Source: Rhodospirillaceae bacterium (GTDB lineage: Bacteria; Pseudomonadota; Alphaproteobacteria; Bin65). From it: a stretch of 49,529 nt of DNA. Below, in pieces: positions 16,121 through 24,592 of the stretch. The position numbers and the translations under genes were made by a program. Where the stretch lies: the NCBI GenBank assembly GCA_028819475.1, contig JAPPLJ010000034.1:1-49529 (forward strand), given 5' to 3'. The notes beneath the pieces were generated by a model. It was not told where the DNA came from, ran no database searches, and saw only the letters and a program-made list of their open reading frames with translations. Position 1 is the stretch's first letter. Each line of letters opens with the position of its first letter.

Positions 16121-17809
16121 ATGACCGAACCGATCTATGGCGGCCAGGCCGTTGTCGAAGCCCTCAAGAATGAGGATGTCCGCCATGTATTCGGGCTCAT
16201 CGGTTCGGCGACCATGGAAGTGTTCGACGGGCTCTACGAGGCCAATTCCATCCGCTTCGTCGGCGTGCACGACGAGCGCACCGGTACCCACATGGCCGAC
16301 GGCTACGCCCGGGCGAGCGGCGGGCCCGGCGTCATCGTCGCGGGCCAGAACGGGCCGGGGGCGACCAACCTGCTGACCGGCCTCGCCCAGGCGTCGGCGG
16401 CCTATTCCCCGGTCGTCGCCATCGCCGGGGCACTCTCGTCCGCCCATGTCTACCGCGACGCGTTCCAGGAGGTCGACCAGCACGCGACCCTGTCCCCGGT
16501 CACCAAGTCGAGCGTGACCGTGCCGAGCGTCGACCGCATCCCGGAGCTGTTTCAGGCCGGCTTCCGCACTGCGCTCACGCCGCGGCGCGGCCCGGTGCTG
16601 CTGAACGTGCCGCGCAACGTCCAGTCCGCCAAGGCCGTGTTCCCCGAGCCGCCGGTGCCGGACACCTATCGCGTCCAGTACGCCCCAGCGGCCCCGGCGG
16701 CGGCGGTGGAGCGGGCGGCACAAATGCTGCTCGACGCGGAGCGGCCGGTCATCGTCGCCGGCGGCGGGATCAAGAATGGCGGCGGCGCGGCGCAGACCCT
16801 CGCGCTCGCCGAGCTTCTGAATGCGCCCGTCGCCATGTCGCCGGGCCACGGCGACGCGATTCCGTTCGGGCATCCGCTCAACGCCGGACAGATGGGGCCG
16901 CGCGGCAATCCGGTGGCGTCCCGCCTCGTGCTCGAGGCCGATGTCATCCTCGCCCTCGGCACCCGGCTCGGCTTCAACTCGACCTTCTACTCCTACGACA
17001 ACATCAACCGGGACGCGGCGATCGTCCAGGTCGAGATCGAGCCGACGGAAATCGGCCGCCATTTCCCGGTCTCGCTGGGCATCTGGGCCGATGCGCCGAC
17101 CGTCGCCGACCAGCTCGCCGAAGCCGTGCGCAAAGCCGCCGCGATCCGCGAAGCTACCGAGTGGACGGCGCAGTTCCAGGCCGAGCGCAAGGCGTTCCTC
17201 GCCCGGCGCGATGCCGAGGCGGTCATGGACGAGAGCCCGATCCAGCCCTCCGGCCTGTTCCGCGCCTACCGCCGGGTGCTGCCGCGCAACGCCGCCATCG
17301 TGCTCGACGCCGGCACCATGACGCTCCAGGCCACCGACGCGCTCGAATACTGGGAGCCGCCCTGCCTGTTCACGCCGCTCGATTTCGGCCTGGTCGGCTT
17401 TTCCTTCGCCTGCGGCCTCGGCGTGAAGGCGGCGCAGCCGGACCGGCCGGTCGTCAGTTTTGCCGGCGACGGCGGCTTCGGCATGCAGGTCTCGGAGCTC
17501 AGCACGGCCGTGGACCACGGGCTCAACACCGTGGCGGTCGTGATGAACAACGGCTGCTGGGGCGCGGAAAAGGCCTATCAGAGGGACTTTTTCGGCGGGC
17601 GCTATATCGGCGCGGACGTCGGCAGCCCGCCGTTCGACGAACTGGCCAGGCTCTACGGCGCGGCCGGCTACCGGGTCGAGCGCCTGTCGGAGGTCGAGGA
17701 CGCGATCGCCGCGGCGCTGGACGAAGATCGCCCCGCCGTCGTCGACATCAAGGTCGATCCGGATGCGCTCTACAGCTTCCGGCGCGACAGCTTCGCCCAC
17801 CGCATGTGA
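16121..17809 (+). CDS. Thiamine diphosphate-binding protein, acetolactate synthase-like
   Basis: 562 residues with the three-domain layout of the acetohydroxyacid synthase/oxalyl-CoA decarboxylase superfamily. E52 in GVHDERTGTHMADGYARASG is at the cofactor-activating glutamate position. The cofactor/Mg motif is GDGG (449-452) ending at VVMNNGCWG. The N-terminal FGLIGSATMEVFDG and FQEVDQ...VTK resemble sulfoacetaldehyde acetyltransferase (Xsc) more than biosynthetic synthases, but the match is not strong enough for a name. No regulatory subunit gene follows. The TRAP transporter downstream suggests a catabolic job on a keto acid, aldehyde or sulfonate-derived substrate. The start is preceded by GGAGAAAGCGGAA. 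Confidence 0.85.
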   Translation: MTEPIYGGQAVVEALKNEDVRHVFGLIGSATMEVFDGLYEANSIRFVGVHDERTGTHMADGYARASGGPGVIVAGQNGPGATNLLTGLAQASAAYSPVVAIAGALSSAHVYRDAFQEVDQHATLSPVTKSSVTVPSVDRIPELFQAGFRTALTPRRGPVLLNVPRNVQSAKAVFPEPPVPDTYRVQYAPAAPAAAVERAAQMLLDAERPVIVAGGGIKNGGGAAQTLALAELLNAPVAMSPGHGDAIPFGHPLNAGQMGPRGNPVASRLVLEADVILALGTRLGFNSTFYSYDNINRDAAIVQVEIEPTEIGRHFPVSLGIWADAPTVADQLAEAVRKAAAIREATEWTAQFQAERKAFLARRDAEAVMDESPIQPSGLFRAYRRVLPRNAAIVLDAGTMTLQATDALEYWEPPCLFTPLDFGLVGFSFACGLGVKAAQPDRPVVSFAGDGGFGMQVSELSTAVDHGLNTVAVVMNNGCWGAEKAYQRDFFGGRYIGADVGSPPFDELARLYGAAGYRVERLSEVEDAIAAALDEDRPAVVDIKVDPDALYSFRRDSFAHRM

Positions 17810-17918
17810 TCCCTTCCCGGCTGCCCTTCGATCCGTTGCCTATCGCGCCGGCGCAACGCGGTTTTTGCCCTGCATACCTGCGGGTCCCGGCCGGGACGCA
17901 GCCATGTTCGGGGTTGCC

Positions 17919-17970
17919 TTGACAGGGTGTAGGGGCACACTGACAATGCCGCGCCCCTCGACCGAGGGGC
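17919..17970 (+). promoter_or_regulatory. Promoter and palindromic operator before the TRAP operon
   Basis: TTGACA at 17919-17924 is followed after 17 bases by GACAAT (17942-17947), a good -35 with a moderate -10. Transcription would start near 17953, exactly where a perfect 8-bp palindrome begins: GCCCCTCG (17953-17960), AC, CGAGGGGC (17963-17970). ATTTTAA follows, so the hairpin could instead be a short terminator or attenuator after the upstream gene. A strong ribosome site GGGAGGAC (17983-17990) and the GTG start come next. I favour an operator overlapping the start site, as for many catabolic operons. Confidence 0.5.
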
Positions 17971-17996
17971 ATTTTAACGAATGGGAGGACGTTATC

Positions 17997-19040
17997 GTGT
18001 CGATCTGGAAGCATGTCAAAAAGCCTGCGGTTTTCGCCGCGATGGCGTTGGCGGGAACGGCTCTGGCGAGCCAGGCGCCGCAGGCCCAGGAATTCAAGTT
18101 CACCTATGCCGGCTATCCCAGCCCGAAGATTTCGTCGGGCAAGGCGGTCAACTTCTTCGCCGCCGAGGTCGAGAAGCGGACCAACGGCCGGGTCAAGTTC
18201 AAGATTCATCACAGCGGCAGCCTCTATCAGGAAGAGAAGGCGCTCGAGGCGCTGCTCGCCGGATCGATCGATTTCGCCGCCGCCGGCACGTCCACGGTCG
18301 GCGTGTTCACCCGGCACTACGACTGGGTCAACCTGCCCTTCATCGTCAGCGGCGACCTCAAGACCGGACCGCGCCAGCTCCTCCAGATGATCAACAGCGA
18401 CGTCGGCAAGGAGCTCCAGGCCAAGGTCGAGAAGGAGACCGGCCTCAAGCTGGTCTACATCATGCCCAGCAACGGCGGCGCCCGGGCGATCGCGACCCGC
18501 AAGGTCCGGCTCGTCGTCCCGGCCGACATCAAGAACACCAAGCAGCGGGTCAGCCTCGCGCCGCTCGACATCGTCATCAACAAGGCCTGGGGCGCCAACC
18601 CGGTCCCGGTGCCGTGGGCCGATACCTTCACCGGCTTCAGCCAGGGCGTGTTCGAGGGCGTGCAGATCCCGATCCCGCACATCCACAATGTCGGCTTCGA
18701 CGAAATTGCCAAGCACATCACGATGGTGAATTTCCAGTATCTGCCCCAGGTCATGTGGGTCCGGGTCGATTTCTGGAACAAGCTGCCGGCGGACATCCGC
18801 AAGGTCATGACCGAGGTCGGCGGGGAAGCCGCCCTCTACGAGATGAAGGTCGACCAGGAGGCGCATCAGGCCTTCCGCGATGCGATCACCAAGCGCGGCG
18901 CCGAGATCATCGACCTGACGCCCGAGCAGATGGCGATGTGGCAGAAGGCCAGCGAGAGCGTCTACAAGAGCGAGGCCGTGGCGAAATACACACCGCCCGC
19001 GCTGCTGGCCCGTCTGCGGAAAGCCGGCATGCTCAAATAG
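17997..19040 (+). CDS. dctP: TRAP transporter substrate-binding protein (DctP family)
   Basis: 347 residues starting at GTG 17997, six bases after GGGAGGAC. The signal peptide is VSIWKHVKKPAVFAAMALAG followed by TALASQAPQAQ, with cleavage expected near the AQ-EF junction, giving a periplasmic protein. Mature features of DctP proteins are seen: FTYAGYPSPKISSGKAVNFF, FKIHHSGSLYQEEKALEALLAGSIDFA, LPFIV, and the conserved tail MWQKASESVY. The usual signature arginine that binds carboxylate substrates cannot be placed with certainty by eye. It captures the substrate for the DctQ and DctM membrane subunits encoded next. Confidence 0.9.
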   Translation: MSIWKHVKKPAVFAAMALAGTALASQAPQAQEFKFTYAGYPSPKISSGKAVNFFAAEVEKRTNGRVKFKIHHSGSLYQEEKALEALLAGSIDFAAAGTSTVGVFTRHYDWVNLPFIVSGDLKTGPRQLLQMINSDVGKELQAKVEKETGLKLVYIMPSNGGARAIATRKVRLVVPADIKNTKQRVSLAPLDIVINKAWGANPVPVPWADTFTGFSQGVFEGVQIPIPHIHNVGFDEIAKHITMVNFQYLPQVMWVRVDFWNKLPADIRKVMTEVGGEAALYEMKVDQEAHQAFRDAITKRGAEIIDLTPEQMAMWQKASESVYKSEAVAKYTPPALLARLRKAGMLK

Positions 19041-19150
19041 CCCACAACGACGGGCCGCCGGTCCGATGAATCCGATTCCGCCCGAGGCGGCCCCGGCCGT
19101 TTCGGGCGGTTTCGTCCGGGCCGGTGCCGGCCTGCAGCGAGGCGCGTGAC

Positions 19151-19612
19151 ATGCAGGAACGGGTCCTGAGGCTGAGCGGTCGGATCCGAAAATACCTCTT
19201 CGTTCCGGCGATCGCCGCCGTGATCGCGCTGCTGTTCGTCAACATCGTCGACCGTTTCGTGCTCGACGGTGCGCTGGGCATTTCCTGGGTCGAGGAACTC
19301 AGCGTCATCATCATGATCTGGCTGGTGTTCCTGAGCGTCTTCGCCATCGACCAGGACAGGAGCCACATCAAGGTCCAGATCCTCAACCTGCCGCCCCGGT
19401 TGCAGGAGATCCTGGAAGATATCGCCATCGTCCTGTTCGTCGGCTTCCTCGTCTGGTCGACCTGGGCCCTGCTGCCCAGGATGTTCTCGAAATACGCCGC
19501 GCTCGGCTGGCCGATCGAGGTCGGCTACTACGCCATCCTGGTCGGCGGCGGCGCAACGATCCTCGCCAAGTTCGGCAAATACCTCCTGCGGGGGCTCCGC
19601 CGATGGAGTTGA
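19151..19612 (+). CDS. dctQ: TRAP transporter small permease (DctQ family)
   Basis: 153 residues with four hydrophobic helices, the size and topology of DctQ subunits. The family trait GISWVEELSVIIMIWLVFLS, with an acidic pair at the start of a helix, is present, followed by DRSHIKVQIL. ATG 19151 was chosen because GCGAGG lies nine bases upstream; a GTG at 19124 in frame would add nine residues. The gene overlaps dctM by 10 bases, so the two membrane subunits are translationally coupled. Inner membrane; it forms a complex with DctM. Confidence 0.88.
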   Translation: MQERVLRLSGRIRKYLFVPAIAAVIALLFVNIVDRFVLDGALGISWVEELSVIIMIWLVFLSVFAIDQDRSHIKVQILNLPPRLQEILEDIAIVLFVGFLVWSTWALLPRMFSKYAALGWPIEVGYYAILVGGGATILAKFGKYLLRGLRRWS

Positions 19613-20916
19613 TCGCCGGCGGAATCGCCTTCGTCGTCCTGTTCTCGCTGGCGATTTTCGGCGTGCCGCTGGCCGCCGCCATGGGGCTGGCCGGCCTCGT
19701 CGGCATGCTGGTGGCCGGCATTCCGCTGCTGGGATCGCCGATCGCCGTGATGGGCGTGCTCGGCAACTTCGCCTGGCTGGCGCTGCCGCTCTTCATCATT
19801 TTCGGCGGCGTGCTGTCGGATATCGGCGTCGCCCGCGGCGTGGTCTGGTTCGGCGAGGTCATCGGCCGGCGCGTCCGGGGCGGCACGTCCCAGGTCCTGA
19901 TCGTCTCCTCGCTCTTCATGGGCGGCATGACCGGCTCGACCCTGGCCGAGGCCGGGATGCTCAGCTCCATGTTCCGGGACGAGATGGAGCGAATCGGCTA
20001 TGCCCGGGGCTACCTGGCCGGGCTGATCTCCTGCGCCGGGCTGATCGGCGCCCTGATCCCGCCAAGCAACGTCCTGCTGATCCTGGGCCTGGCCGGCGAA
20101 ATCTCGATCCTGCGCCTGTGGATCGCGGGAATCGCGCCGGGCATCATGGTCGCGATCGGCCTGATGATCGTCGCGGCATTCCTGCAGACGCGCTACGAAT
20201 CCGCGAAACCGGCGGCGGCCGGCGCGCCGGGCGGAGCGGCGAAGATCTACCACCGGCGCGGCGGCTCGCCGGCCGCGGCGCTCGTCGGCCTGGCGATTCC
20301 GATCTTTATCCTCGGCGGCATGCGCTTCGGCGTCTTCTCGCCGGTCGAGGCGGGCGCAGCGGGCATCGTCTTCGCGCTGTTCCTCGGCTTCACCATATTC
20401 CGGGCCGGCACCAGCGTGACCGGCCTGGCCGATTCCTTCAGCCGCAACCTGCTGAGCTCCATGAGCTACCTGTTCCTGGTGGCAGGCGCAGCCGTGTTCG
20501 GCGTGCTGATCGTGCGGCTGAACCTGGCGGACGTCGTCGAGCAGTTCTTCAAGGCCGGCGCCTTTACGCCGACCGAATTCCTGCTCCTGAACTTTGCCGT
20601 CTTCTTCGTGATGGGCTTCTTTATCGAGGCCGTGCCGATCATGCTGATCTTCGTGCCGCTGATGCTGCCGTCGGCCCAGAGCCTCGGCATCGACCCGATT
20701 CACTACGGGGTCAGTTTCAGCATGATCATCCTGCTCGCGAACCTGACACCGCCGGTCGGCGTCCAGACCCTGTTCGCCTGCCGCCTGCTCGACACCACCG
20801 TTTTCGAATGGTGGAAGCACGGCAAGCATTTCTTCTTCGTGATCCTGGTCGTCACCTTCGTCGTGATGTTCGTACCGGAAATCCCGCTGTGGCTGCCGGA
20901 CGCGATCATGAACTGA
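19603..20916 (+). CDS. dctM: TRAP transporter large permease (DctM family)
   Basis: 437 residues, about twelve hydrophobic segments, the ion-coupled transport channel of the TRAP system in the inner membrane. Visible DctM features are LPLFIIFGGVLSDIG, SSLFMGGMTGSTLAEAGML, the conserved GLIGALIPPSNVLLILGL, and NLTPPVGVQTLFACR in the second half. Sodium-driven uptake of an organic acid or sulfonate is expected from the family. It overlaps dctQ by 10 bases and converges with the AEC permease gene after 15 bases. Substrate is not determined. Confidence 0.92.
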   Translation: MELIAGGIAFVVLFSLAIFGVPLAAAMGLAGLVGMLVAGIPLLGSPIAVMGVLGNFAWLALPLFIIFGGVLSDIGVARGVVWFGEVIGRRVRGGTSQVLIVSSLFMGGMTGSTLAEAGMLSSMFRDEMERIGYARGYLAGLISCAGLIGALIPPSNVLLILGLAGEISILRLWIAGIAPGIMVAIGLMIVAAFLQTRYESAKPAAAGAPGGAAKIYHRRGGSPAAALVGLAIPIFILGGMRFGVFSPVEAGAAGIVFALFLGFTIFRAGTSVTGLADSFSRNLLSSMSYLFLVAGAAVFGVLIVRLNLADVVEQFFKAGAFTPTEFLLLNFAVFFVMGFFIEAVPIMLIFVPLMLPSAQSLGIDPIHYGVSFSMIILLANLTPPVGVQTLFACRLLDTTVFEWWKHGKHFFFVILVVTFVVMFVPEIPLWLPDAIMN

Positions 20917-20931
20917 GCCGGAGCCCGGGCT

Positions 20932-21864
20932 CTACAGGAATTCCGTAGCCAGCCAGAGCCAGAACGGCAGGGTGACGATGCTGACCACCGTCTGGGCGGC
21001 GATCATGGCGGCCGTGGTCTTGGCGTCGCCGCGCAGCTGCCGGGCGAACGCATAGGCCGATACCGAGCACGGCACCGCGGCGTGAACCAGCAGCGCCGTG
21101 GCATAGGTGCCCCCGATCTCCAGCATGTCGAGGCCGATCAGCACGAGAGCCGGCAGGAGCAGCAGCTTGACAGCCATGGACGCCAGCACGGCGCGCCCGC
21201 TTCCGGCCGTGGCGTCGAAGGCGAGGCCGGCGCCGACCGCCAGCAACCCGAGCGGCAGGGCGGCCCGGCCGAGGACCTCCAGGATCGTGTCCGCCGGGCC
21301 GGGAATGCCGGTATCGGCGACATTGATCGCGAGGCCCAGGGCAACGGCGATCAGGATCGGGTTGAGCAGGATCTCGCGCACGATCGGCCCCAGGGCGCCC
21401 GCCGCCGCACCCTTTCCGCTGCCCGTCCGCACCAGCGCGATGACGCTGATCAGGTTGGTCAGGGGCACGAAGGCGATCAGCGACAGCGCGAAGGCGGAGA
21501 GGCCGACATCGTCGAACAGCGTGACGACGATCGCCAGGACCGGATAGTTGTTGCCGCGCAGGCTGCATTGCACCAGCGCGCCGTAGGCGCCGGGCTTGGG
21601 GGCGACGACGCGGCGGACCGCGTGCATCAGCACGACCGCCGCCAGCACGACCGCACCGGCCGCCAGCACGGCGTCGCCGACCGGCAGCTCGTCCAGATTC
21701 GCGCCGGCCAGTCCGTTGACCAGCAGGCAGGGCAGCAGGATGAAATAGGTCAGCCGGTCGAGGCCGGTCCAGAAGGCTTCGGGCGCGAACTCGGCCCTGC
21801 GCAAGGCCCAGCCCAGCAGGATCAGGACGACGACCGGGGCGATTGCTGTGAAGGTCTCGGACAA
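20932..21864 (-). CDS. AEC-family permease (auxin efflux carrier family)
   Basis: 310 residues, about ten hydrophobic helices, inner membrane. The family pattern is clear: an N-terminal VVLILLGWALRRAEFAPEAF, the motif LRGNNYPVLAI in the middle, and NPILIAVALGLAIN after the central loop. AEC proteins export or exchange small organic acids such as malate or malonate, and the substrate is not inferable here. It starts 21 bases after ruvX on the same strand and probably shares its message. It ends 15 bases from the convergent dctM. Confidence 0.88.
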   Translation of the reverse strand: MSETFTAIAPVVVLILLGWALRRAEFAPEAFWTGLDRLTYFILLPCLLVNGLAGANLDELPVGDAVLAAGAVVLAAVVLMHAVRRVVAPKPGAYGALVQCSLRGNNYPVLAIVVTLFDDVGLSAFALSLIAFVPLTNLISVIALVRTGSGKGAAAGALGPIVREILLNPILIAVALGLAINVADTGIPGPADTILEVLGRAALPLGLLAVGAGLAFDATAGSGRAVLASMAVKLLLLPALVLIGLDMLEIGGTYATALLVHAAVPCSVSAYAFARQLRGDAKTTAAMIAAQTVVSIVTLPFWLWLATEFL

Positions 21865-21885
21865 GGGGCCTCCGCCGCTGCGCCG

Positions 21886-22386
21886 TCAGGCCGGATCCTG
21901 TGGCGGCCGCTCCCGGGCCGCCCGCGCTCTCAGGGCGTCCAGCGCGCCCTGGAGGATCCACGCCGCCGCGGCCTTGTCTACCACCTCCGCGCGGCGCTTG
22001 CGGGTCATATCCGCCTCGCCGATCAACAGCCGCTCGACCGCCGCGGTCGACAGGCGTTCGTCCCAGAAGGCGTAGGGCAGCGGCAGCCGGCCGTCCAGGT
22101 TGCGCGCGAACTGCCGGACCGACTGGCAGCGCGGCCCTTCGGCGCCGTCCATGTTGACCGGCAATCCGTAGACCAGGGCGGCCGCGCCGCGCCCGGCGAC
22201 CTGGGCCGCGATCGCCGCGGCATCGGCGGCGAATTTCTTCCGGCGCACCGTGACCAGCGGCGACGCGATGGTGCGCGTGCGGTCCGAGATGGCGAGGCCG
22301 ACCGTTCTGGCGCCGACATCGAGGCCCAACGCCGGCGCGCCGGGCGGCAGGTGTTCCGGCAGGGCGTGAAGGTCGATTTCCGGCAT
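21886..22386 (-). CDS. ruvX: Holliday junction resolvase-like protein RuvX (YqgF)
   Basis: 166 residues, RNase H-like fold. Family motifs are LGLDVGARTVGLAISD with the first catalytic aspartate, VYGLPVNMDG, FWDERLSTAAVERLL, and EVVDKAAAAWILQGALD with the last acidic residue. The protein is thought to process pre-16S rRNA 5' ends, and a resolvase role was proposed first. All active-site acids are present and the length is normal. The unrelated downstream AEC gene suggests read-through rather than shared function. Confidence 0.93.
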   Translation of the reverse strand: MPEIDLHALPEHLPPGAPALGLDVGARTVGLAISDRTRTIASPLVTVRRKKFAADAAAIAAQVAGRGAAALVYGLPVNMDGAEGPRCQSVRQFARNLDGRLPLPYAFWDERLSTAAVERLLIGEADMTRKRRAEVVDKAAAAWILQGALDALRARAARERPPQDPA

Positions 22387-22541
22387 GGGGCGGGCGGACG
22401 GCGGTCGGGCGGCGGGCAGCGGCGAACCGGAGTCTAGACCGTTCGCCGGCCGGGCGGAACCGGCGCCGCGCGGGGCGTCGGCCGCTGCCGGACCCGCCCC
22501 GTGGCGATCTCAGGCCTGTCGCAGCGGCCTCAGTCGGCAGC

Positions 22542-22994
22542 CTATTTCCGGGTCGCGTCCACGGTCAGGCGCAGATTCTCCATCAGGACGCCCCACTTGA
22601 AGCGCCCCAGCGCCTCGACCATGCCGGATTGGGCCTGCTTCCACAGGGGCAGCGCCGCTTCGAGCGCGTCGAGGCCTTTCGGGGTTGCGCTGACAAGACG
22701 CGCCCGCCGGTCGTCTCCGGATGCAACCTCCACCAGGCCGGCGCGCTCCAGCGGCTGCAGGTTGCGCGTCAGGGTCGTGCGGTCCATGACCAGCGTTTCC
22801 GCCAGCCGGCTCATCGGAACCGGGCCGTTCGCCGCCGCTGCCGCCAGCACCGGAAGCTGCGTAATCTTCAGGCCGATCGGCTCCATAGCCTGTTCGTAAT
22901 GCTGGGTCACGACCCGCGTCGCCTGGCGCAGGTTCTGGCAGGTACAGCTGGAGAGCAGTTCCTGCACCGTCCGGTCACCGGATCCGTCCGGCAT
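22542..22994 (-). CDS. MarR-family transcriptional regulator
   Basis: 150 residues from the ATG at 22994, which has GGAGG five bases upstream. It carries the winged helix of MarR proteins: VPMSRLAETLVMDRTTLTRN as recognition region, then LQPLERAGLVEVASGDDRRA for the wing. The N-terminal CTCQNLRQATRVVTQHYEQAM contains two close cysteines (CTC) and matches a MarR branch that may sense oxidants or thiol reagents. An in-frame ATG at 23081 would prefix 29 residues encoded by the tandem repeat, which is unlikely to be protein. No adjacent gene on the same strand is an obvious target, and autoregulation is expected. Confidence 0.88.
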   Translation of the reverse strand: MPDGSGDRTVQELLSSCTCQNLRQATRVVTQHYEQAMEPIGLKITQLPVLAAAAANGPVPMSRLAETLVMDRTTLTRNLQPLERAGLVEVASGDDRRARLVSATPKGLDALEAALPLWKQAQSGMVEALGRFKWGVLMENLRLTVDATRK

Positions 22995-23007
22995 GTAGGC
23001 CTCCTTG

Positions 23008-23049
23008 GATTTCTGAGGGATTTCGGGGGGATTTCTGGGGAGTTCCGGG
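23008..23049. repeat. Three 11-nt tandem repeats in the MarR gene leader
   Basis: On the plus strand the units are GATTTCTGAGG (23008-23018), GATTTCGGGGG (23019-23029) and GATTTCTGGGG (23030-23040), then a degenerate AGTTCCGGG. The period is exactly 11 bases, close to one DNA turn, so a protein could bind the same face repeatedly. It lies 14 bases upstream of the regulator start. The neighbouring TTGCGCTGCAA (near 23071-23081) is a small imperfect palindrome. These are candidate binding sites for the regulator itself. Confidence 0.6.
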
Positions 23050-23211
23050 TTGCGATGCGATATATTTGTGTTGCGCTGCAAAATTCAATAGGTGCAGCAG
23101 CATGCCGCCGTGCGCGGGACCGGCGAAACCCGATGCTCTCTGGACGATCGACCTGCCTGTCCTGCCGGCGGCCCGGCGCAGCCTGCGCCACGCCGCCCAC
23201 GCCGTACAGCG

Positions 23212-23475
23212 TCAGGACATCGCCTTGATACGCGCGTTCAGGCGGCTGATGCGCCGCGATGCGGTATTGCGATGCAGGATACCCTTGGTCACGCCGCGCA
23301 TGATTTCCGGCTGGGCGGTCTTGAGCGCGTCGCGCGCCGCCTCCGGGTCGCCGGCGGAAATCGCGAGTTCCACCTTTTTCAGGTATCCGCGCACCCGGCT
23401 GCGCCGGGCGGTGTTGACTTGCGCCTTGGCGCCGTTGCGGCGTATGCGCTTCCTGGCCGATTTGTGATGGGCCAT
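23212..23475 (-). CDS. rpsT: 30S ribosomal protein S20
   Basis: 87 residues, the normal length. The N-terminal [14 protein letters not shown] and the C-terminal [20 protein letters not shown] are diagnostic of S20, which binds 16S rRNA in the small subunit body. The frame stays open upstream to 23577, but the MAHHKSA start with GAAGAGAGAAG before it is the family start. A good promoter lies at 23556-23584. In many alphaproteobacteria dnaA is close to rpsT; here a MarR regulator gene lies downstream instead and no DnaA boxes were seen. Confidence 0.97.
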   Translation of the reverse strand: MAHHKSARKRIRRNGAKAQVNTARRSRVRGYLKKVELAISAGDPEAARDALKTAQPEIMRGVTKGILHRNTASRRISRLNARIKAMS

Positions 23476-23555
23476 CTTCTCTCTTCGGTCCGGTACGGTT
23501 TGTCGTCGGCGTGCAGCGCGCGCCGGCCGGGCAGCGGCGGCGCGCGGAATGGGCG

Positions 23556-23584
23556 GTATAAAGGCGGAAAATGCCAAAGGTCAA
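23556..23584 (-). promoter_or_regulatory. Sigma70-type promoter of rpsT
   Basis: On the minus strand TTGACC (23579-23584) is followed by a 17-base spacer and TTATAC (23556-23561). Transcription would start near 23549, leaving a leader of about 75 bases before the rpsT ATG at 23475. The position and match to consensus fit a strong ribosomal protein promoter. Confidence 0.6.
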
Positions 23585-23885
23585 GGGCGGCCGCGCCGCT
23601 CCCTATGGCCGCATTCCGGCCGGTCCGAAGGAATTGCGGCGCCGGCGTTCGCGCCGGCAATTGGCGGCGCCGGCGCCGGCCGCACGCCGCCACGGGCGCA
23701 TCCCTGCCGGGGCTGTATGCAGCGGCAACATAAAAATAGTTATTTCTTAGAGACTTAGTCTTGACCTTGGCGCGCCCCTTTGGCACTCTTTCGTTCCGGT
23801 TGGGGACAGTGCGCAGGCAATGTTCGGACTGGCTCGCGACCGTTCCGGAATCCTTTTGCCGCGTTTGGGAGCGTTCGCACTTGCC
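23585..23885. other. Divergent intergenic region between rpsT and ihfB, with GC hairpin
   Basis: No convincing gene in about 300 bases; short open frames here have no family features. At 23641-23658 a perfect 7-bp stem GCCGGCG/CGCCGGC closes a TTCG loop, surrounded by further GCGCC/GGCGC runs. An AT-rich patch with AAATAGTTATTTCTTAGAG at about 23734-23754 precedes TTGACC (23761-23766), a possible but weak -35 for ihfB; no good -10 was found 17 bases later. The usual upstream partner of ihfB, rpsA, is absent. Confidence 0.4.
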
Positions 23886-24176
23886 ATGACGAAGTCGGAA
23901 CTGATCGCCCGGCTGGCCGAACGGCACCCGGATCTGAAGGCGAGGGTCTTCGAACGCATCGTGACAACGGTGTTCGACGAAATCTCCGACGCACTGGAAC
24001 GCGGCGACCGCGTTGAACTGCGCGGTTTCGGTGCCTTTTCGGTCAAGGACCGCGCGCCGCGCACCGGGCGCAACCCGCGCACCGGCGCGACCGTCCATGT
24101 CGCGCGCAAGCGTGTGCCCTATTTCAAGACGGGCAAGGAACTGCGCGAGCGGCTCAATTCCGACCGGACGGACTGA
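23886..24176 (+). CDS. ihfB: Integration host factor subunit beta
   Basis: 96 residues, HU/IHF fold. [17 protein letters not shown] at the N-terminus and the DNA-binding beta arm [20 protein letters not shown], with its intercalating proline, identify the beta subunit. The protein bends DNA together with IHF alpha for recombination, replication and sigma54 promoters. An in-frame ATG further upstream (23820) would add 22 residues not found in the family. lapA follows after 119 bases, the usual alphaproteobacterial neighbour. Confidence 0.93.
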   Translation: MTKSELIARLAERHPDLKARVFERIVTTVFDEISDALERGDRVELRGFGAFSVKDRAPRTGRNPRTGATVHVARKRVPYFKTGKELRERLNSDRTD

Positions 24177-24295
24177 CCCCGGCGGCAACCGGCGCGTCTC
24201 CCCGGACGGGCTTGCGCCGGCGGCGGACCGTTGCCATCTGTCCGGTTCGGCGCTGCGGCGCGGCCCCAGAGGAGCAGTCCTGCAGGAGCACCGGC

Positions 24296-24592
24296 ATGAG
24301 ACTTATCGGTTGGATCGTCATCGGGCTGGTCGGGATCGCCTTCATCGTCTTCGCGACCCACAACTATCATGCCGCAATGGTGAATCTGTGGCCGGCGCCG
24401 CTGACCTTGTCGCTGCCGGTTTACGGGCTGGCGTTCGGCGGCATTGCACTCGGTTTCCTCGGCGGCGCGCTGGTCGCCTGGCTGGCCGGCGGCAAGGGCC
24501 GGCGCAGGACGCGCGAAATCCGGCGCACGGCCCGGCAGCTGGAGCGCCAGGTCGAGGCCGGCGGCGGCGTGCCGGCCGTCCGCGCGGGCTGA
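24296..24592 (+). CDS. lapA: LapA domain membrane protein (DUF1049)
   Basis: 98 residues with two transmembrane helices: MRLIGWIVIGLVGIAFIVFA at the N-terminus and YGLAFGGIALGFLGGALVAW in the middle. A basic cytoplasmic tail GGKGRRRTREIRR with coiled-coil character follows. This is the LapA (lipopolysaccharide assembly protein A) domain; E. coli LapA works with LapB in controlling LPS synthesis. The ATG at 24296 has GCAGGAG nine bases upstream. The gene follows ihfB as in related genomes and precedes accD by 73 bases. Confidence 0.82.
   Translation: MRLIGWIVIGLVGIAFIVFATHNYHAAMVNLWPAPLTLSLPVYGLAFGGIALGFLGGALVAWLAGGKGRRRTREIRRTARQLERQVEAGGGVPAVRAG

Noticed and set aside
23082..23885. Chromosome origin near rpsT
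   Set aside because: No dnaA gene and no cluster of TTATCCACA-like boxes.
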